64,000 bases of DNA from assembly GCF_029350945.1 (NCBI RefSeq), contig NZ_JARKMS010000001.1, positions 896,313 through 960,312 of the forward strand, read 5' to 3'. The stretch is from Maribacter huludaoensis (lineage in GTDB: Bacteria; Bacteroidota; Bacteroidia; Flavobacteriales; Flavobacteriaceae). The translations under genes and the position numbers were made by a program. This document shows positions 50,091 through 57,364 of this stretch, piece by piece. The notes beneath the pieces are model-generated. The model was not told the origin of the DNA, ran no database searches, and saw only the letters and a program-made list of their open reading frames with translations. How positions within the stretch are numbered: position 1 is the stretch's first letter; each line of letters opens with the position of its first letter.

Positions 50091-50312
50091 ATGCAAAAGT
50101 ACCTTCAGCCCCTTACCATAAAAATTATAAAATACTTTATTCTTTTTGTTGGTGTTTTAGGGTTAGCGGCAACACTTTTAAATGTGTTTTATTTTAAAGA
50201 TACATCAAGTAGCAATATCGGTAGTTTTATGAGCTGTATATATTTAATATTCATCTCTTTTAGATTTGAAAAGATGATCACCTGGCTAAATTCCAAACTA
50301 AAAAGAGCTTAG
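50091..50312 (+). CDS. Small two-helix membrane protein
   Basis: A 73-residue protein with two predicted membrane helices (about 12-32 and 44-58) and a basic C-terminus (WLNSKLKRA). No family is recognised. It is divergent from the pseudogene, with a 136-bp gap. Confidence 0.6.
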   Translation: MQKYLQPLTIKIIKYFILFVGVLGLAATLLNVFYFKDTSSSNIGSFMSCIYLIFISFRFEKMITWLNSKLKRA

Positions 50313-50400
50313 CGCCCAACGCTAAACGCAATGCGTGGCACGCTTGGCGCATAATTTATTAAGGGCTTTGTGCTTAGCGCAAAGTGAAATTCATTATTTT

Positions 50401-50436
50401 ACCAACAACCAACAACCAACAACCAACAACCAACTA
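50401..50436. repeat. Short tandem repeat, 7-bp unit
   Basis: About five copies of aaccaac / ccaacaa in a row, directly after the DUF2130 gene (minus). Such a tract is prone to slippage but is non-coding here. The 50313-50400 part holds an imperfect inverted repeat around 50309-50355 (ttagcgcc / ggcgc-taa). Confidence 0.7.
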
Positions 50437-50448
50437 ACACACTAACAA

Positions 50449-51687
50449 CTAATCATCAATCTCCGCATCCGGAAGGTCAAGAATCGTTGAGGTAGATAAG
50501 GAGTTACCGGCAATACCTTTAATAGAACCAAACAGCACGTTAATATTCTCTTGAACGCCCCAAATTTGCTTTTCCCTAACCGCAAAATTCTTGTAGGCAG
50601 CTTTTTTCTCGTAGTTCAGTTGCTTGATCATAGAATCATAGTTTTCAATAATTCTATTAATGTTCTGTACAAACTCGTTACTGGTAAGGTAAGAGTATAA
50701 AAGTTCCATTTTATCGCCCTTGTTCTCGTCAGATGATTTGATCGATTGTGTTTTTAGCAGCAACTCGCGCAGCACCAGCGATACACTTTTTACCTCATTG
50801 AACCCACAGATCCATACACCGTTCTTCTCACCAAAGCGATCCATGTCTGGTGGAAAGGTCTCCGTAACGATCACCGCAATATCTGCCTTGCAATTGATCT
50901 GGTCTTGCTTTAGCTTATTGATCCAATCATTACTGAAGTTTTTGGTGCGCTTGCTCTCATATACGATAGAACCACAGGTCTGCTGAAGGGAGTTAATCAC
51001 CGTTTGTATACAATCTGCACCACGAATACCTTTACCAACCTCGTCTATATTATCAAAAGGGTAGGTGTTACGTAGCAACTCTTCTAGGGCAAGTTCTTGT
51101 ATTTCGCCCTGCATTTGCATAGAACCTTGTTCGGCCTTACGCTTCATTTCATCAATAAGTTTCTTTTGGTCGTCCAGTTGCTTTTGGTATTCCTTCTCTT
51201 TCAGCGCCATGGCCTCACGCTCTTTTGCCTTGGCTTTTTCTTCTATGATAGATTGCTTCTCCAATAGCTCTTTTTGCACGTTCATCTTCAGTTCCTCGGC
51301 TTTCTCCTTTAATTCGTTCTCACGTTTTAAAAGATCGATCTCTTGGGCACGCAAAGCTCTGTTCTCCTCTTTCTTTTTTTCGTTCTCTTGTTGTAGGGCA
51401 CGGAGTTGCTGCTCAAAAGATTCGTTGGTCTGCTTTTGTATTTTTTCAGATTCCTTGGCAAGACGTTGCGCCAGCTTCTCTTTAAAAAGCTCGTTCTCTT
51501 TTTCTTTCTTTTTCTCGAACTCTTCTACCTCAAGTTCAAGCTTTCTACGTTCTTTATTGAATTTCTCTGCCTGCTCTGCTACTTTACGTTCGTATTCAGC
51601 CTTAAAATGAGCCTGCATTTTGCCAGAAAGTGCCTCTTCAACATCAAACTCATGCGCACAATTCGGACATTTAATTTTATCTACCAT
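50449..51687 (-). CDS. DUF2130 domain protein
   Basis: A 412-residue protein. The N-terminus has a half zinc-ribbon motif (KIKCPNCAHEF). A very long charged coiled-coil follows (about 20-190, rich in K/E/Q), then the DUF2130 domain with LEELLRNTYPFDNIDEVGKG, CGSIVYESKRTKNF and a late coiled helix. DUF2130 has features of PD-(D/E)XK-like restriction nucleases (the D...YESK pattern is visible), but the function is uncertain. The ATG at 51687 is used; a TTG two codons upstream is possible. Confidence 0.85.
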   Translation of the reverse strand: MVDKIKCPNCAHEFDVEEALSGKMQAHFKAEYERKVAEQAEKFNKERRKLELEVEEFEKKKEKENELFKEKLAQRLAKESEKIQKQTNESFEQQLRALQQENEKKKEENRALRAQEIDLLKRENELKEKAEELKMNVQKELLEKQSIIEEKAKAKEREAMALKEKEYQKQLDDQKKLIDEMKRKAEQGSMQMQGEIQELALEELLRNTYPFDNIDEVGKGIRGADCIQTVINSLQQTCGSIVYESKRTKNFSNDWINKLKQDQINCKADIAVIVTETFPPDMDRFGEKNGVWICGFNEVKSVSLVLRELLLKTQSIKSSDENKGDKMELLYSYLTSNEFVQNINRIIENYDSMIKQLNYEKKAAYKNFAVREKQIWGVQENINVLFGSIKGIAGNSLSTSTILDLPDAEIDD

Positions 51688-51855
51688 GTTCAAATATCAT
51701 TTGTAACTATAAAAATACAGAACCCAAATTAGGCATACAATCTTTAGGCGATAATCCAAGCAGAAATACATCATGTTATTGTTGGCGGACTGACAATTGT
51801 CATAGAATACACAGCCGTTAGAGATTACATTTACCGCAATTAAAATGACCAAACT

Positions 51856-51990
51856 ATGATAACAATGAATCTTCCGTTGGTGAACTGGAGCAATGGTGTA
51901 GTAATGATCGCCATATTTGCCGGCGTCTGCATTGCCCTGGTAGGGATTGTGCTTTCTATTATGAATACCGATAAAAAGAAGCAGGAGTAA
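51856..51990 (+). CDS. 44-residue single-pass membrane peptide
   Basis: An ATG at 51856 gives a 44-residue frame with one membrane helix (VVMIAIFAGVCIALVGIVL) and a basic/acidic tail NTDKKKQE. The clean N-out, positively charged-in layout supports a real gene. Its stop is 2 bp from the stop of the convergent DinB-like gene. Confidence 0.6.
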   Translation: MITMNLPLVNWSNGVVMIAIFAGVCIALVGIVLSIMNTDKKKQE

Positions 51991-51992
51991 TA

Positions 51993-52529
51993 TTATTGAT
52001 ACAAAACGTACCGTGGTGGCGTAAGACCGTTCAAGCGCATGGCAACCAACATTTGCCCTCTATGGTGGGTAATATGGTCTGCCAACAGCATACATATTTG
52101 TCTTTTAGAGCGATCCAGCCCAAAATAGTCCAAATGATCGTTCAATGCTTTGGGGTCAAAATCCTTTAACAAGGCAATGGCTTCCGTAAAGGTTTGGTCT
52201 ATACGTGCCATCATTTCCGCCTTGGTCTTATGGGCAGGTTTAAAAATGGTATCGGTTTGGTATACACGGGCTTCACGACCACCTAAGAGCGACTGGCTAT
52301 GCCAATCTAGCGCAAAACCAATGTGCATTAGATTCTCGGAGAAGCTCAAAGATTCTGCTGTGGCTTTGTAACCATATTTTTCTTCGGGCATCATTTCTGC
52401 GACTAAGAGCAAATACTTGCGGGAGTTCTCTAAACGTTCAATACTATCTTCTAGAAATTGATTTTGCTGGGCAACCAACGTTGTTGTGGTACATAGGATG
52501 AAAGAGATAAGTAGAATCATTTTTTTCAT
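51993..52529 (-). CDS. Secreted DinB-family protein
   Basis: A 178-residue protein with signal peptide (MKKMILLISFILCTTTTLVAQ) and a DinB-like four-helix bundle: ENLMHIGFALDWHSQSL and a C-terminal LADHITHHRGQMLVAMRLNGL with the HxxxHRGQ metal motif. The family usually binds a metal through three histidines; this one is exported. Substrate unknown. The start at 52529 gives the best signal peptide; an ATG at 52553 is also in frame. Confidence 0.85.
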   Translation of the reverse strand: MKKMILLISFILCTTTTLVAQQNQFLEDSIERLENSRKYLLLVAEMMPEEKYGYKATAESLSFSENLMHIGFALDWHSQSLLGGREARVYQTDTIFKPAHKTKAEMMARIDQTFTEAIALLKDFDPKALNDHLDYFGLDRSKRQICMLLADHITHHRGQMLVAMRLNGLTPPRYVLYQ

Positions 52530-52558
52530 GATGAGCGATGATGAGGTGAGCAACTAAT

Positions 52559-53062
52559 TTACTCCATTTGTTGCAGTGAACAGCCATTTTTACGCTCTTC
52601 TTGGGAGATTATCCAAACATTGATGACTTTTTGGTCTAAGTCATTTTCTTCATTTGGCATTACAAGGTCTATGGTCGCAATACTTTCTGTTGCAATGGTA
52701 TAGGTGTCATGCTCTAATAGATAGCCGTTTACATATACCGGGTTGTTCTCTTCCAAATTAAAAAAGGCATTGAGTTGTGTTTGCGTTTTAAAGGGTATCT
52801 TCTTTTTTAGTTTCGCAAACAAAATACCGTTTGCCGTGAGATTGTGAAAATGCGCTTTGCGGCTAGGTTTATCCTTTATCACTCCTATTTCTTCAATATC
52901 TTCCTTTGAAGTGATGATGTTTTTATTGGCGATAATATGCTCGTCTACCAAGAGTATTGGGCAACTGGTATTAGCTGCCTGGGGAAGTTTTTTAAAACTG
53001 TCTTGGGCAAAGCTGTTTACATGCAACAGGATGAAAATAATGGTGGAGAAGGTGGTTTTCAT
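52559..53062 (-). CDS. Small secreted protein of unknown function
   Basis: A 167-residue protein with signal peptide (about 1-19, NSFAQ). The rest has charged loops and an FFNLEENNPVYVNGYLLEHDTY stretch (described only) without a family I recognise. It precedes the DinB-like gene by 29 bp on the same strand. Confidence 0.7.
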   Translation of the reverse strand: MKTTFSTIIFILLHVNSFAQDSFKKLPQAANTSCPILLVDEHIIANKNIITSKEDIEEIGVIKDKPSRKAHFHNLTANGILFAKLKKKIPFKTQTQLNAFFNLEENNPVYVNGYLLEHDTYTIATESIATIDLVMPNEENDLDQKVINVWIISQEERKNGCSLQQME

Positions 53063-53310
53063 AGGGAATCATAGATTTCATTAATTATTATTCACCTTGG
53101 CATTTGGTACGTTTTAGTTATTTTCTTCTCTTTTAAAGATTTTCTTGTTCAAAATTGGATAGGGATTTGTGGCGGCTTCTTATATGGAAAGTAGCGGATT
53201 TTTTAGGCGACTACTTTTCGGTTTAAGGTTGATAATAAATTTACAAAACTCGTTTTGTTCAAGCATGTAAACCGCTATTTTTTATATGCCGTATTGGCAG
53301 TAGTATTTTT
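53063..53310. other. Intergenic with an inverted repeat, no gene
   Basis: AT-rich gap. It contains a 7-bp inverted repeat (aaagtag 53188-53194, ctacttt 53211-53217) with a GC-rich interior. It stands where a downstream repeat would be expected if the genes at 53.3-54.4 kb were another cassette, but it does not align with the two attC-like copies. Confidence 0.4.
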
Positions 53311-54072
53311 TCAGTTTATAGGTTCTTTATACAATTGCTTTCCCCAATATTGAATATCTCTTTCTGGTAAATTTGAGTGGTTCAATAATTGGTGGAGTTC
53401 ATTTTTGATTTCCTTAATTGCTTTTGGGTCTGTTGTTCTTATTCGCGTTTCGTAGTTGTGTTTAGTCCCGCTTGCTGTGAAGTTTAACGAACCTAAATAT
53501 GCAATACGGTCGTCAATCAAATAAATTTTTCCGTGAATGAAAGTATCACTCAGTTCTGTAGTGTCAGGCGACATATAAACTTTGAAAGGGAATAATTGAG
53601 AATACCAATAAGAGTAAATTCTTTTGTTTCTGATTTTATTTTTATAGAGTTTTATAATTAAAAGTATAACGCCTATTGGTATTAGTCCAAAAGCAACTTT
53701 TATATCTCTTAAGAAATAGGCTAGACCTATTATTAGTAGTAATAGTCCAATATCGATATAAAGTAATATTTTGTTAATATCCTTCCATTTTTCACGTTGC
53801 GCAACAGCTTCATTGTCTGTTTTTCTATTCTGTATAATTATTTTATGAATATTTTTCTTGTAACTCCCATAAAAATCTTCAATATTATCGGTAGTAATTA
53901 ATTCTACCCGTAGATTTCGTTTTCGAAAGTTTATTAATTCGGAAATCAAAAATGGTGATAGATAAGGTGAAACGATTTTAATGGATGTTTTTGCATTACG
54001 AATGTCATTCAACAATTTTTTCCCTGCACCTTTACCAATGTATATGTCGCAATTAGCCCCGTTGTAAAACAT
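53311..54072 (-). CDS. Phospholipase-D-like (HKD) protein with two membrane helices
   Basis: A 253-residue protein with a single clear HKD motif: HGKIYLIDDRIAYLGSLNFTASG (H-x-K-x4-D, residues split by the description). Two membrane helices lie in the middle (about 108-130 and 132-150). The N-terminal half (KTSIKIVSPYLSP, VELITTDN) is the first PLD half, but its HKD is lost. Dimers of such half-PLDs are known. The start overlaps the stop of the DUF413-like gene (TAATG). It may be a nuclease or phosphodiesterase at the membrane. Confidence 0.75.
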   Translation of the reverse strand: MFYNGANCDIYIGKGAGKKLLNDIRNAKTSIKIVSPYLSPFLISELINFRKRNLRVELITTDNIEDFYGSYKKNIHKIIIQNRKTDNEAVAQREKWKDINKILLYIDIGLLLLIIGLAYFLRDIKVAFGLIPIGVILLIIKLYKNKIRNKRIYSYWYSQLFPFKVYMSPDTTELSDTFIHGKIYLIDDRIAYLGSLNFTASGTKHNYETRIRTTDPKAIKEIKNELHQLLNHSNLPERDIQYWGKQLYKEPIN

Positions 54073-54410
54073 TAAAATCTCATTTTTCTAATTTTTTTCC
54101 AATCTTCTCTATCATCTTTTGAAGTTTTACGCACATTGTTTAGCTCAATGGTATTTGCTAATTCATTCCTTTTAAGATATTTCCAAAAAATATTGGCAAA
54201 TTTTTCTTCAGGTGGTTTATCAAGCAGTAGTTGCCGACAAAACTCAGCTTGCTTTTCGTTTAGGGGTTCAATTTTTTTTAAAAAAAGAGCTTCCATCCAA
54301 GTTCCATATTCTTTTAAAATTTCCAAATCCTCCTTGGATAAAATGGGATTCATAATAACACATTCAAATTTTATTTGTCTATACTTGATATGTTCTTCTC
54401 TTGTGCTCAT
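54072..54410 (-). CDS. DUF413-like small protein
   Basis: A 112-residue cytoplasmic protein. LSKEDLEILKEYGTWMEALFLKKIEPLNEKQAEF resembles DUF413/MaoP proteins (sequence given in two parts: LSKEDLEILKEYG and TWMEALFLKKIEPLNEK). It is overlapped by the PLD-like gene downstream, so the two are coupled. An internal start at 54353 (MNPILSKED) is possible. Family call tentative. Confidence 0.5.
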   Translation of the reverse strand: MSTREEHIKYRQIKFECVIMNPILSKEDLEILKEYGTWMEALFLKKIEPLNEKQAEFCRQLLLDKPPEEKFANIFWKYLKRNELANTIELNNVRKTSKDDREDWKKIRKMRF

Positions 54411-54418
54411 ATTACTAC

Positions 54419-54553
54419 CAACGGTCTCATATAACCGTCAATTACGGGTTAAATTAGCTATTTTTTGGGTTTAGCACAGACGTTAGCAATTCCGAGTGAA
54501 TTCGGACGTAGTCGAATCCGCCGTAATTTCGGTTATACATTGTTGTGCATAGC
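54419..54553 (-). repeat. attC-like foldable repeat, copy 1
   Basis: An outer inverted repeat, tataaccgtcaattacgg (54430-54447) against ccgtaatttcggttata (54521-54537), has a one-base bulge. The core agacgttagcaattccgag is shared with copy 2. The right end is GTTGTGC, near but not equal to the attC core GTTRRRY. It lies 3 bp after the stop of the gene at 54557. Confidence 0.55.
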
Positions 54554-54556
54554 GTT

Positions 54557-55156
54557 TTATTCAGCTTTTATTTCATAAGGTTTTTCTGGAAATCCGAATA
54601 ATATTGCTTTTTTCTCATCTATTTCCTTAATTCCGATTAAGGTTTCTCGTTCATCATTTTCGAAAATTGACGCAAAATAAGTTCCTTGCAAATTTTCTAA
54701 TATTAATTTCCGTCCATTTCTTTTCATTTTTTTATTTAGTTCTTGGATTACTGGACTATCCAAAAGTTTGTTAAACGTTAATGGTATTTTCTCGTTATTC
54801 CACTGTGCTTTGAATTCGAGCGTCTCAATTTTTTTAAATTCAAGTTCCGTTTTCGTTAGTTCAATTCTTTCATAGTCAGTCGCAAATTCAGTATCCTCCG
54901 TTTTAGATTCAGTTTCGCTCAAAACCGTAAGAGTTTTTCCCGTTCTAAATATTCTTATTCGGTTTTTATTTACGAATTCATACTTTGATTCGGAAAGTTT
55001 CTCGCTCCATTCAGTTCGGATTTTTGATAATTCATATCCGTGTTTTAATTCAAGTTCAAAATGGATAATTTGGTTGTTAGTGAATTCAATAAATTCTGGT
55101 CGACAATAGTCGTCTCCTGTTTTAATCTTTAGCCAAGTACCATTCAGGTTTTTCAT
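54557..55156 (-). CDS. Hypothetical cassette-like gene product
   Basis: A 199-residue soluble protein with no signal peptide and many charged residues. It begins MKNLNGTWLKIKTGDDYCRP. No family recognised. It sits alone between two near-identical foldable repeats, with only 26 bp before its ATG and 3 bp after its stop, the packing expected of a promoterless gene cassette. Base composition is more AT-rich than in the core genes. Confidence 0.65.
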   Translation of the reverse strand: MKNLNGTWLKIKTGDDYCRPEFIEFTNNQIIHFELELKHGYELSKIRTEWSEKLSESKYEFVNKNRIRIFRTGKTLTVLSETESKTEDTEFATDYERIELTKTELEFKKIETLEFKAQWNNEKIPLTFNKLLDSPVIQELNKKMKRNGRKLILENLQGTYFASIFENDERETLIGIKEIDEKKAILFGFPEKPYEIKAE

Positions 55157-55182
55157 ATTTTCTATGGTTTTGGAATATTATG

Positions 55183-55319
55183 CATAACGGTCCCGTATTA
55201 CCGTCAGTTACGGGATTATATGCGTTAATTTTCGGTTTAGCACAGACGTTAGCAATTCCGAGTGGATTCGGACGTTTTCGAATCCACCGTAATTGCGGTT
55301 ATACATTGTTACATGCTGG
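55183..55319 (-). repeat. attC-like foldable repeat, copy 2
   Basis: Perfect inner stem gtggattcg / cgaatccac (55262-55270, 55279-55287) with an 8-base loop. The outer arms (attaccgtcagttacgg / ccgtaattgcggttat) and the ends GCATAAC and GTTACATGC are complementary with bulges. The core agacgttagcaattccgag is identical to copy 1. It lies 3 bp after the stop of the next gene (55323). Confidence 0.55.
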
Positions 55320-55322
55320 CTT

Positions 55323-56003
55323 CTATTCAATTTTATATAATTTGGGTTCTGTAATTCCTTTCTTAATGTAGCCTTCTTTGTTCATTTCAAAATGCATTTC
55401 AGACATTCCATTTAAATATTCTTCTATCGGTTCAAGTCCGATTGATTTTCTTTTTTTGTTTACTTCTGAGCTGTCTTTCAAATTTCTCGGGAATGCTTGT
55501 CCTGTCTCCATATTGTAGTCCACTTGAGTTCCATACACTTGTTGTTTCCCAATATTAAGCATTACTCGGTCAACTAATAAACCATAATTGCTAGGTTTTG
55601 CATTTCCTTTGTCAACTTCGATTTTCATTTTTTCCAATACTTCTTTTTGGAAATCAGGATTGTGGTCAGAATGTTGAATCATTAGCCAAAAGTTTTGTGA
55701 GCCTTCTTTTCCAGCCAAGTCAAACCCTACAAATCCATATTGCTTAAAAATTTGTTTTAATCTCATTTCGTGAGTAGTAAAAACACTATCCTTGTAAGAA
55801 TTCCATTGCATATCAGTCATTTTTTTATATTCTCCCTGTGGAATATATGCGGCGATTTGGTCAATCTCAGCCATTTTTTTTAGTTCATTCGCTAATTCCT
55901 GATTGAACTCTAATTTTTCTTTTATTTCTCTTTTTTCAGATGTTTTTTCTTTACACCCAAAAAGTAATAATCCAACAATTAAAATTCCTATTATTTTTTT
56001 CAT
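55323..56003 (-). CDS. DUF6624-like lipoprotein
   Basis: A 226-residue lipoprotein (lipobox LLLFGC, Cys17; then KEKTSEKR). The soluble domain has the DUF6624 pattern: LKKMAEIDQIA, KQYGFVGFDLAGKEGSQNFWL, then IQHSDHNPDFQKEVLEKM, LLVDRVMLN and QQVYGTQVDYN. Function unknown. It precedes attC-like copy 2 in the same orientation, so together they have a cassette layout. Confidence 0.75.
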   Translation of the reverse strand: MKKIIGILIVGLLLFGCKEKTSEKREIKEKLEFNQELANELKKMAEIDQIAAYIPQGEYKKMTDMQWNSYKDSVFTTHEMRLKQIFKQYGFVGFDLAGKEGSQNFWLMIQHSDHNPDFQKEVLEKMKIEVDKGNAKPSNYGLLVDRVMLNIGKQQVYGTQVDYNMETGQAFPRNLKDSSEVNKKRKSIGLEPIEEYLNGMSEMHFEMNKEGYIKKGITEPKLYKIE

Positions 56004-56247
56004 TTACATTTGTTCAGCTTGCAGGTAACTATGGTGCATTTGTACAATTACACATATTCGCAAATATTAAAATATATATGTAATAGTTTCAGCTAAAGTG
56101 CTAGAGGGAGTATACTTTGCTTGCTAATGCAATATAAAGAAGTTTTCGGTATATTTTCTTATGGCTTTCCGTAAAACTGTCAGAAAAATAAATGGGTTGC
56201 CTACTATGGGGCGGGGAGGTTTATAATTGAGATTAGAACTCCTAAGA
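56004..56247. other. Gap before the GC-rich repeat array
   Basis: AT-rich DNA without ORF or clear promoter. A degenerate GC-rich stretch at about 56207-56221 (tggggcggggaggtt) may be the remains of a repeat half-site. Confidence 0.4.
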
Positions 56248-56281
56248 ACCCACCCCTTTGGTCCCCTCCTAAGAGGGGAGG
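56248..56281 (+). repeat. GC-rich repeat half-site A, unpaired
   Basis: acccacccctttggt followed by a hairpin cccctc / gaggggagg. It is the first A half of the array, with no good B half 43 bp before it. Confidence 0.85.
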
Positions 56282-56384
56282 TTTTTGTCTTTGTTTTGGG
56301 TTTGTTGGTTATTGGGGAGTTATGTTTTCAAAAGATAACCACCACTTTTTTGTCTAAAAAGTGTAATAAAAGTCACAAACTATT

Positions 56385-56489
56385 CCCCTCCTCGGAGGGG
56401 CTAGGGGTGGGTCCTTACGGGTTAACATATTCCGTGAAATCTAAAGTACCCGATTACCCACCCCATTGGTCCCCTCCCTAGAGGGGAGG
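56385..56489 (+). repeat. REPIN-like element 1 (B half, 43-bp spacer, A half)
   Basis: B (56385-56412) is a cccctc-ctcg-gagggg hairpin followed by ctaggggtgggt. A (56456-56489) is acccacccc followed by a second cccctc / gagggg hairpin. The two 9-base arms (ggggtgggt, acccacccc) are complementary across an exact 43-bp spacer. Confidence 0.9.
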
Positions 56490-56594
56490 TTTTCGTCTTT
56501 GTTTTGGGGTTTGTTGATTGTTGGGGAGCTACGTTTTCAAAAAGGTTACCACTACTTTTTTATCTAAAATGTATAATAATAGTCACCAACTATT

Positions 56595-56699
56595 CCCCTC
56601 CTCGGAGGGGCTAGGGGTGGGTTCTACCGGGTTAGCATGTTCCATATAATCTACAGCACCCGATTACCCACCCCTTTGGTCCCCTCCCAAGAGGGGAGG
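56595..56699 (+). repeat. REPIN-like element 2 (B half, 43-bp spacer, A half)
   Basis: Same structure as element 1, B 56595-56622 and A 56666-56699, spacer again 43 bp and mostly conserved (gggttagcatgttcc, acccgatt). Elements 1 and 2 and the DNA between them repeat with a period of about 208-210 bp, as in a tandem duplication. Confidence 0.9.
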
Positions 56700-56802
56700 T
56701 TTTCGTCTTTGTTTTGGGGTTTGTTGATTGTTGGGGAGCTACGTTTTCAAAAAGGTTACTACCATTTTTTATCTAAAAAGTGAATAATAGTTAAAAACTA
56801 TT

Positions 56803-57240
56803 CCCCTCCACGGAGGGGCTAGGGGTGGGTTCTTCCTTGTTCCAATTCTTCAATATACTCTTTAATTTCTCCCAAAACGGTAGATAGATTATTCTTCACA
56901 TCACTATCTGAAAACCTAATCATGTTTACTCCTAAAGATGCTAAACGAGCTTGCCGTTTCTTATCTTTTTCTTCATGTCCTTCTTTAAAGTGGATACTGC
57001 CATCTACTTCTATGGCAAGTTGAAGATCTTTACAATAAAAGTCTACTATATACTGGTCTATAGGTATTTGCCTGCTAAATTTGTAACCCAATTTTTTACC
57101 CTTGATTTCTCGCCATAGGGCAATTTCACCTAAGGTCATATTGTTCCTTAGCTTTTTAGCCAGTTCTACTAAATATGGGTGGTATGGTATTATTTTTCTC
57201 ATGATAGCACCCACCCCTTAGTCCCCTCCCAAGAGGGGAG
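56803..57240 (-). mobile_element. REPIN-like element 3 carrying the DUF559 gene
   Basis: B half at 56803-56830 and A half at 57209-57240 have the same arms as elements 1, 2 and 4, but the 43-bp spacer is replaced by a complete DUF559 gene read toward B. The B half supplies the last three codons (Thr-His-Pro) and the TAG stop of the gene. The A half ends 6 bp before its ATG. It is a candidate autonomous member of the repeat family. Confidence 0.7.
56819..57202 (-). CDS. DUF559 (Vsr-like) endonuclease-domain protein in the repeat element
   Basis: A 127-residue DUF559 protein of the very-short-patch-repair/restriction-endonuclease-like fold: TLGEIALWREIKGKKLGYKF (with Glu26), RQIPIDQYIVDFYC (Asp54) and LAIEVDGSIHF (Glu65, Asp67), the spaced acidic residues of a PD-(D/E)XK site. 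The last residues, EQGRTHP, are read from the B half-site and the stop is the CTAG of that repeat. The start at 57202 is preferred; a GTG at 57214 within the A half is in frame. No partner methylase lies nearby. A role in spreading or resolving the repeats is inferred from their linkage. Confidence 0.85.
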   Translation of the reverse strand: MRKIIPYHPYLVELAKKLRNNMTLGEIALWREIKGKKLGYKFSRQIPIDQYIVDFYCKDLQLAIEVDGSIHFKEGHEEKDKKRQARLASLGVNMIRFSDSDVKNNLSTVLGEIKEYIEELEQGRTHP

Positions 57241-57333
57241 AATTGCGTTTTTGATGGTAAAGTTAGCGTTGGTTGAAAATTCTATTGTCATGTAAATCAT
57301 TTGCTGAAAGTTAAATTACGGTCTCAATTTTTT

Positions 57334-57361
57334 CCCCTCCATAGAGGGGCTAGGTGTGGGT
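57334..57361 (+). repeat. GC-rich repeat half-site B, unpaired
   Basis: cccctccatagagggg followed by ctaggtgtgggt, a slightly diverged B half, ending 3 bp before the stop of the serine hydrolase gene (57365). No A half follows at 43 bp. Confidence 0.85.
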
Positions 57362-57364
57362 ATT

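Noticed and set aside
51065-51610. Plus-strand ORF of 181 codons, rich in Ser and Phe
   Set aside because: It is antisense to the coiled-coil of the DUF2130 gene; Glu/Lys codons read backward give Ser/Phe/Leu. A shadow.
53188-53217. A third attC-like copy after the PLD-like gene
   Set aside because: It has an inverted repeat at the right place but does not align to the core of copies 1 and 2.
54481-54540. tRNA gene suggested by gtcgaatccgcc and ttcgaatcc T-loop-like sequence
   Set aside because: No acceptor, D or anticodon stem fits; the bases belong to the attC-like repeat stem.
56227-56481. Plus-strand ORF of 84 codons (MRLELLRTHPFG...)
   Set aside because: It is made from the GC-rich repeat halves and lies inside the repeat array; there is no independent coding sign.
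56248-56830. CRISPR array
   Set aside because: Units are ~209 bp with conserved, not unique, spacers and palindromic hairpins; no cas gene is near.
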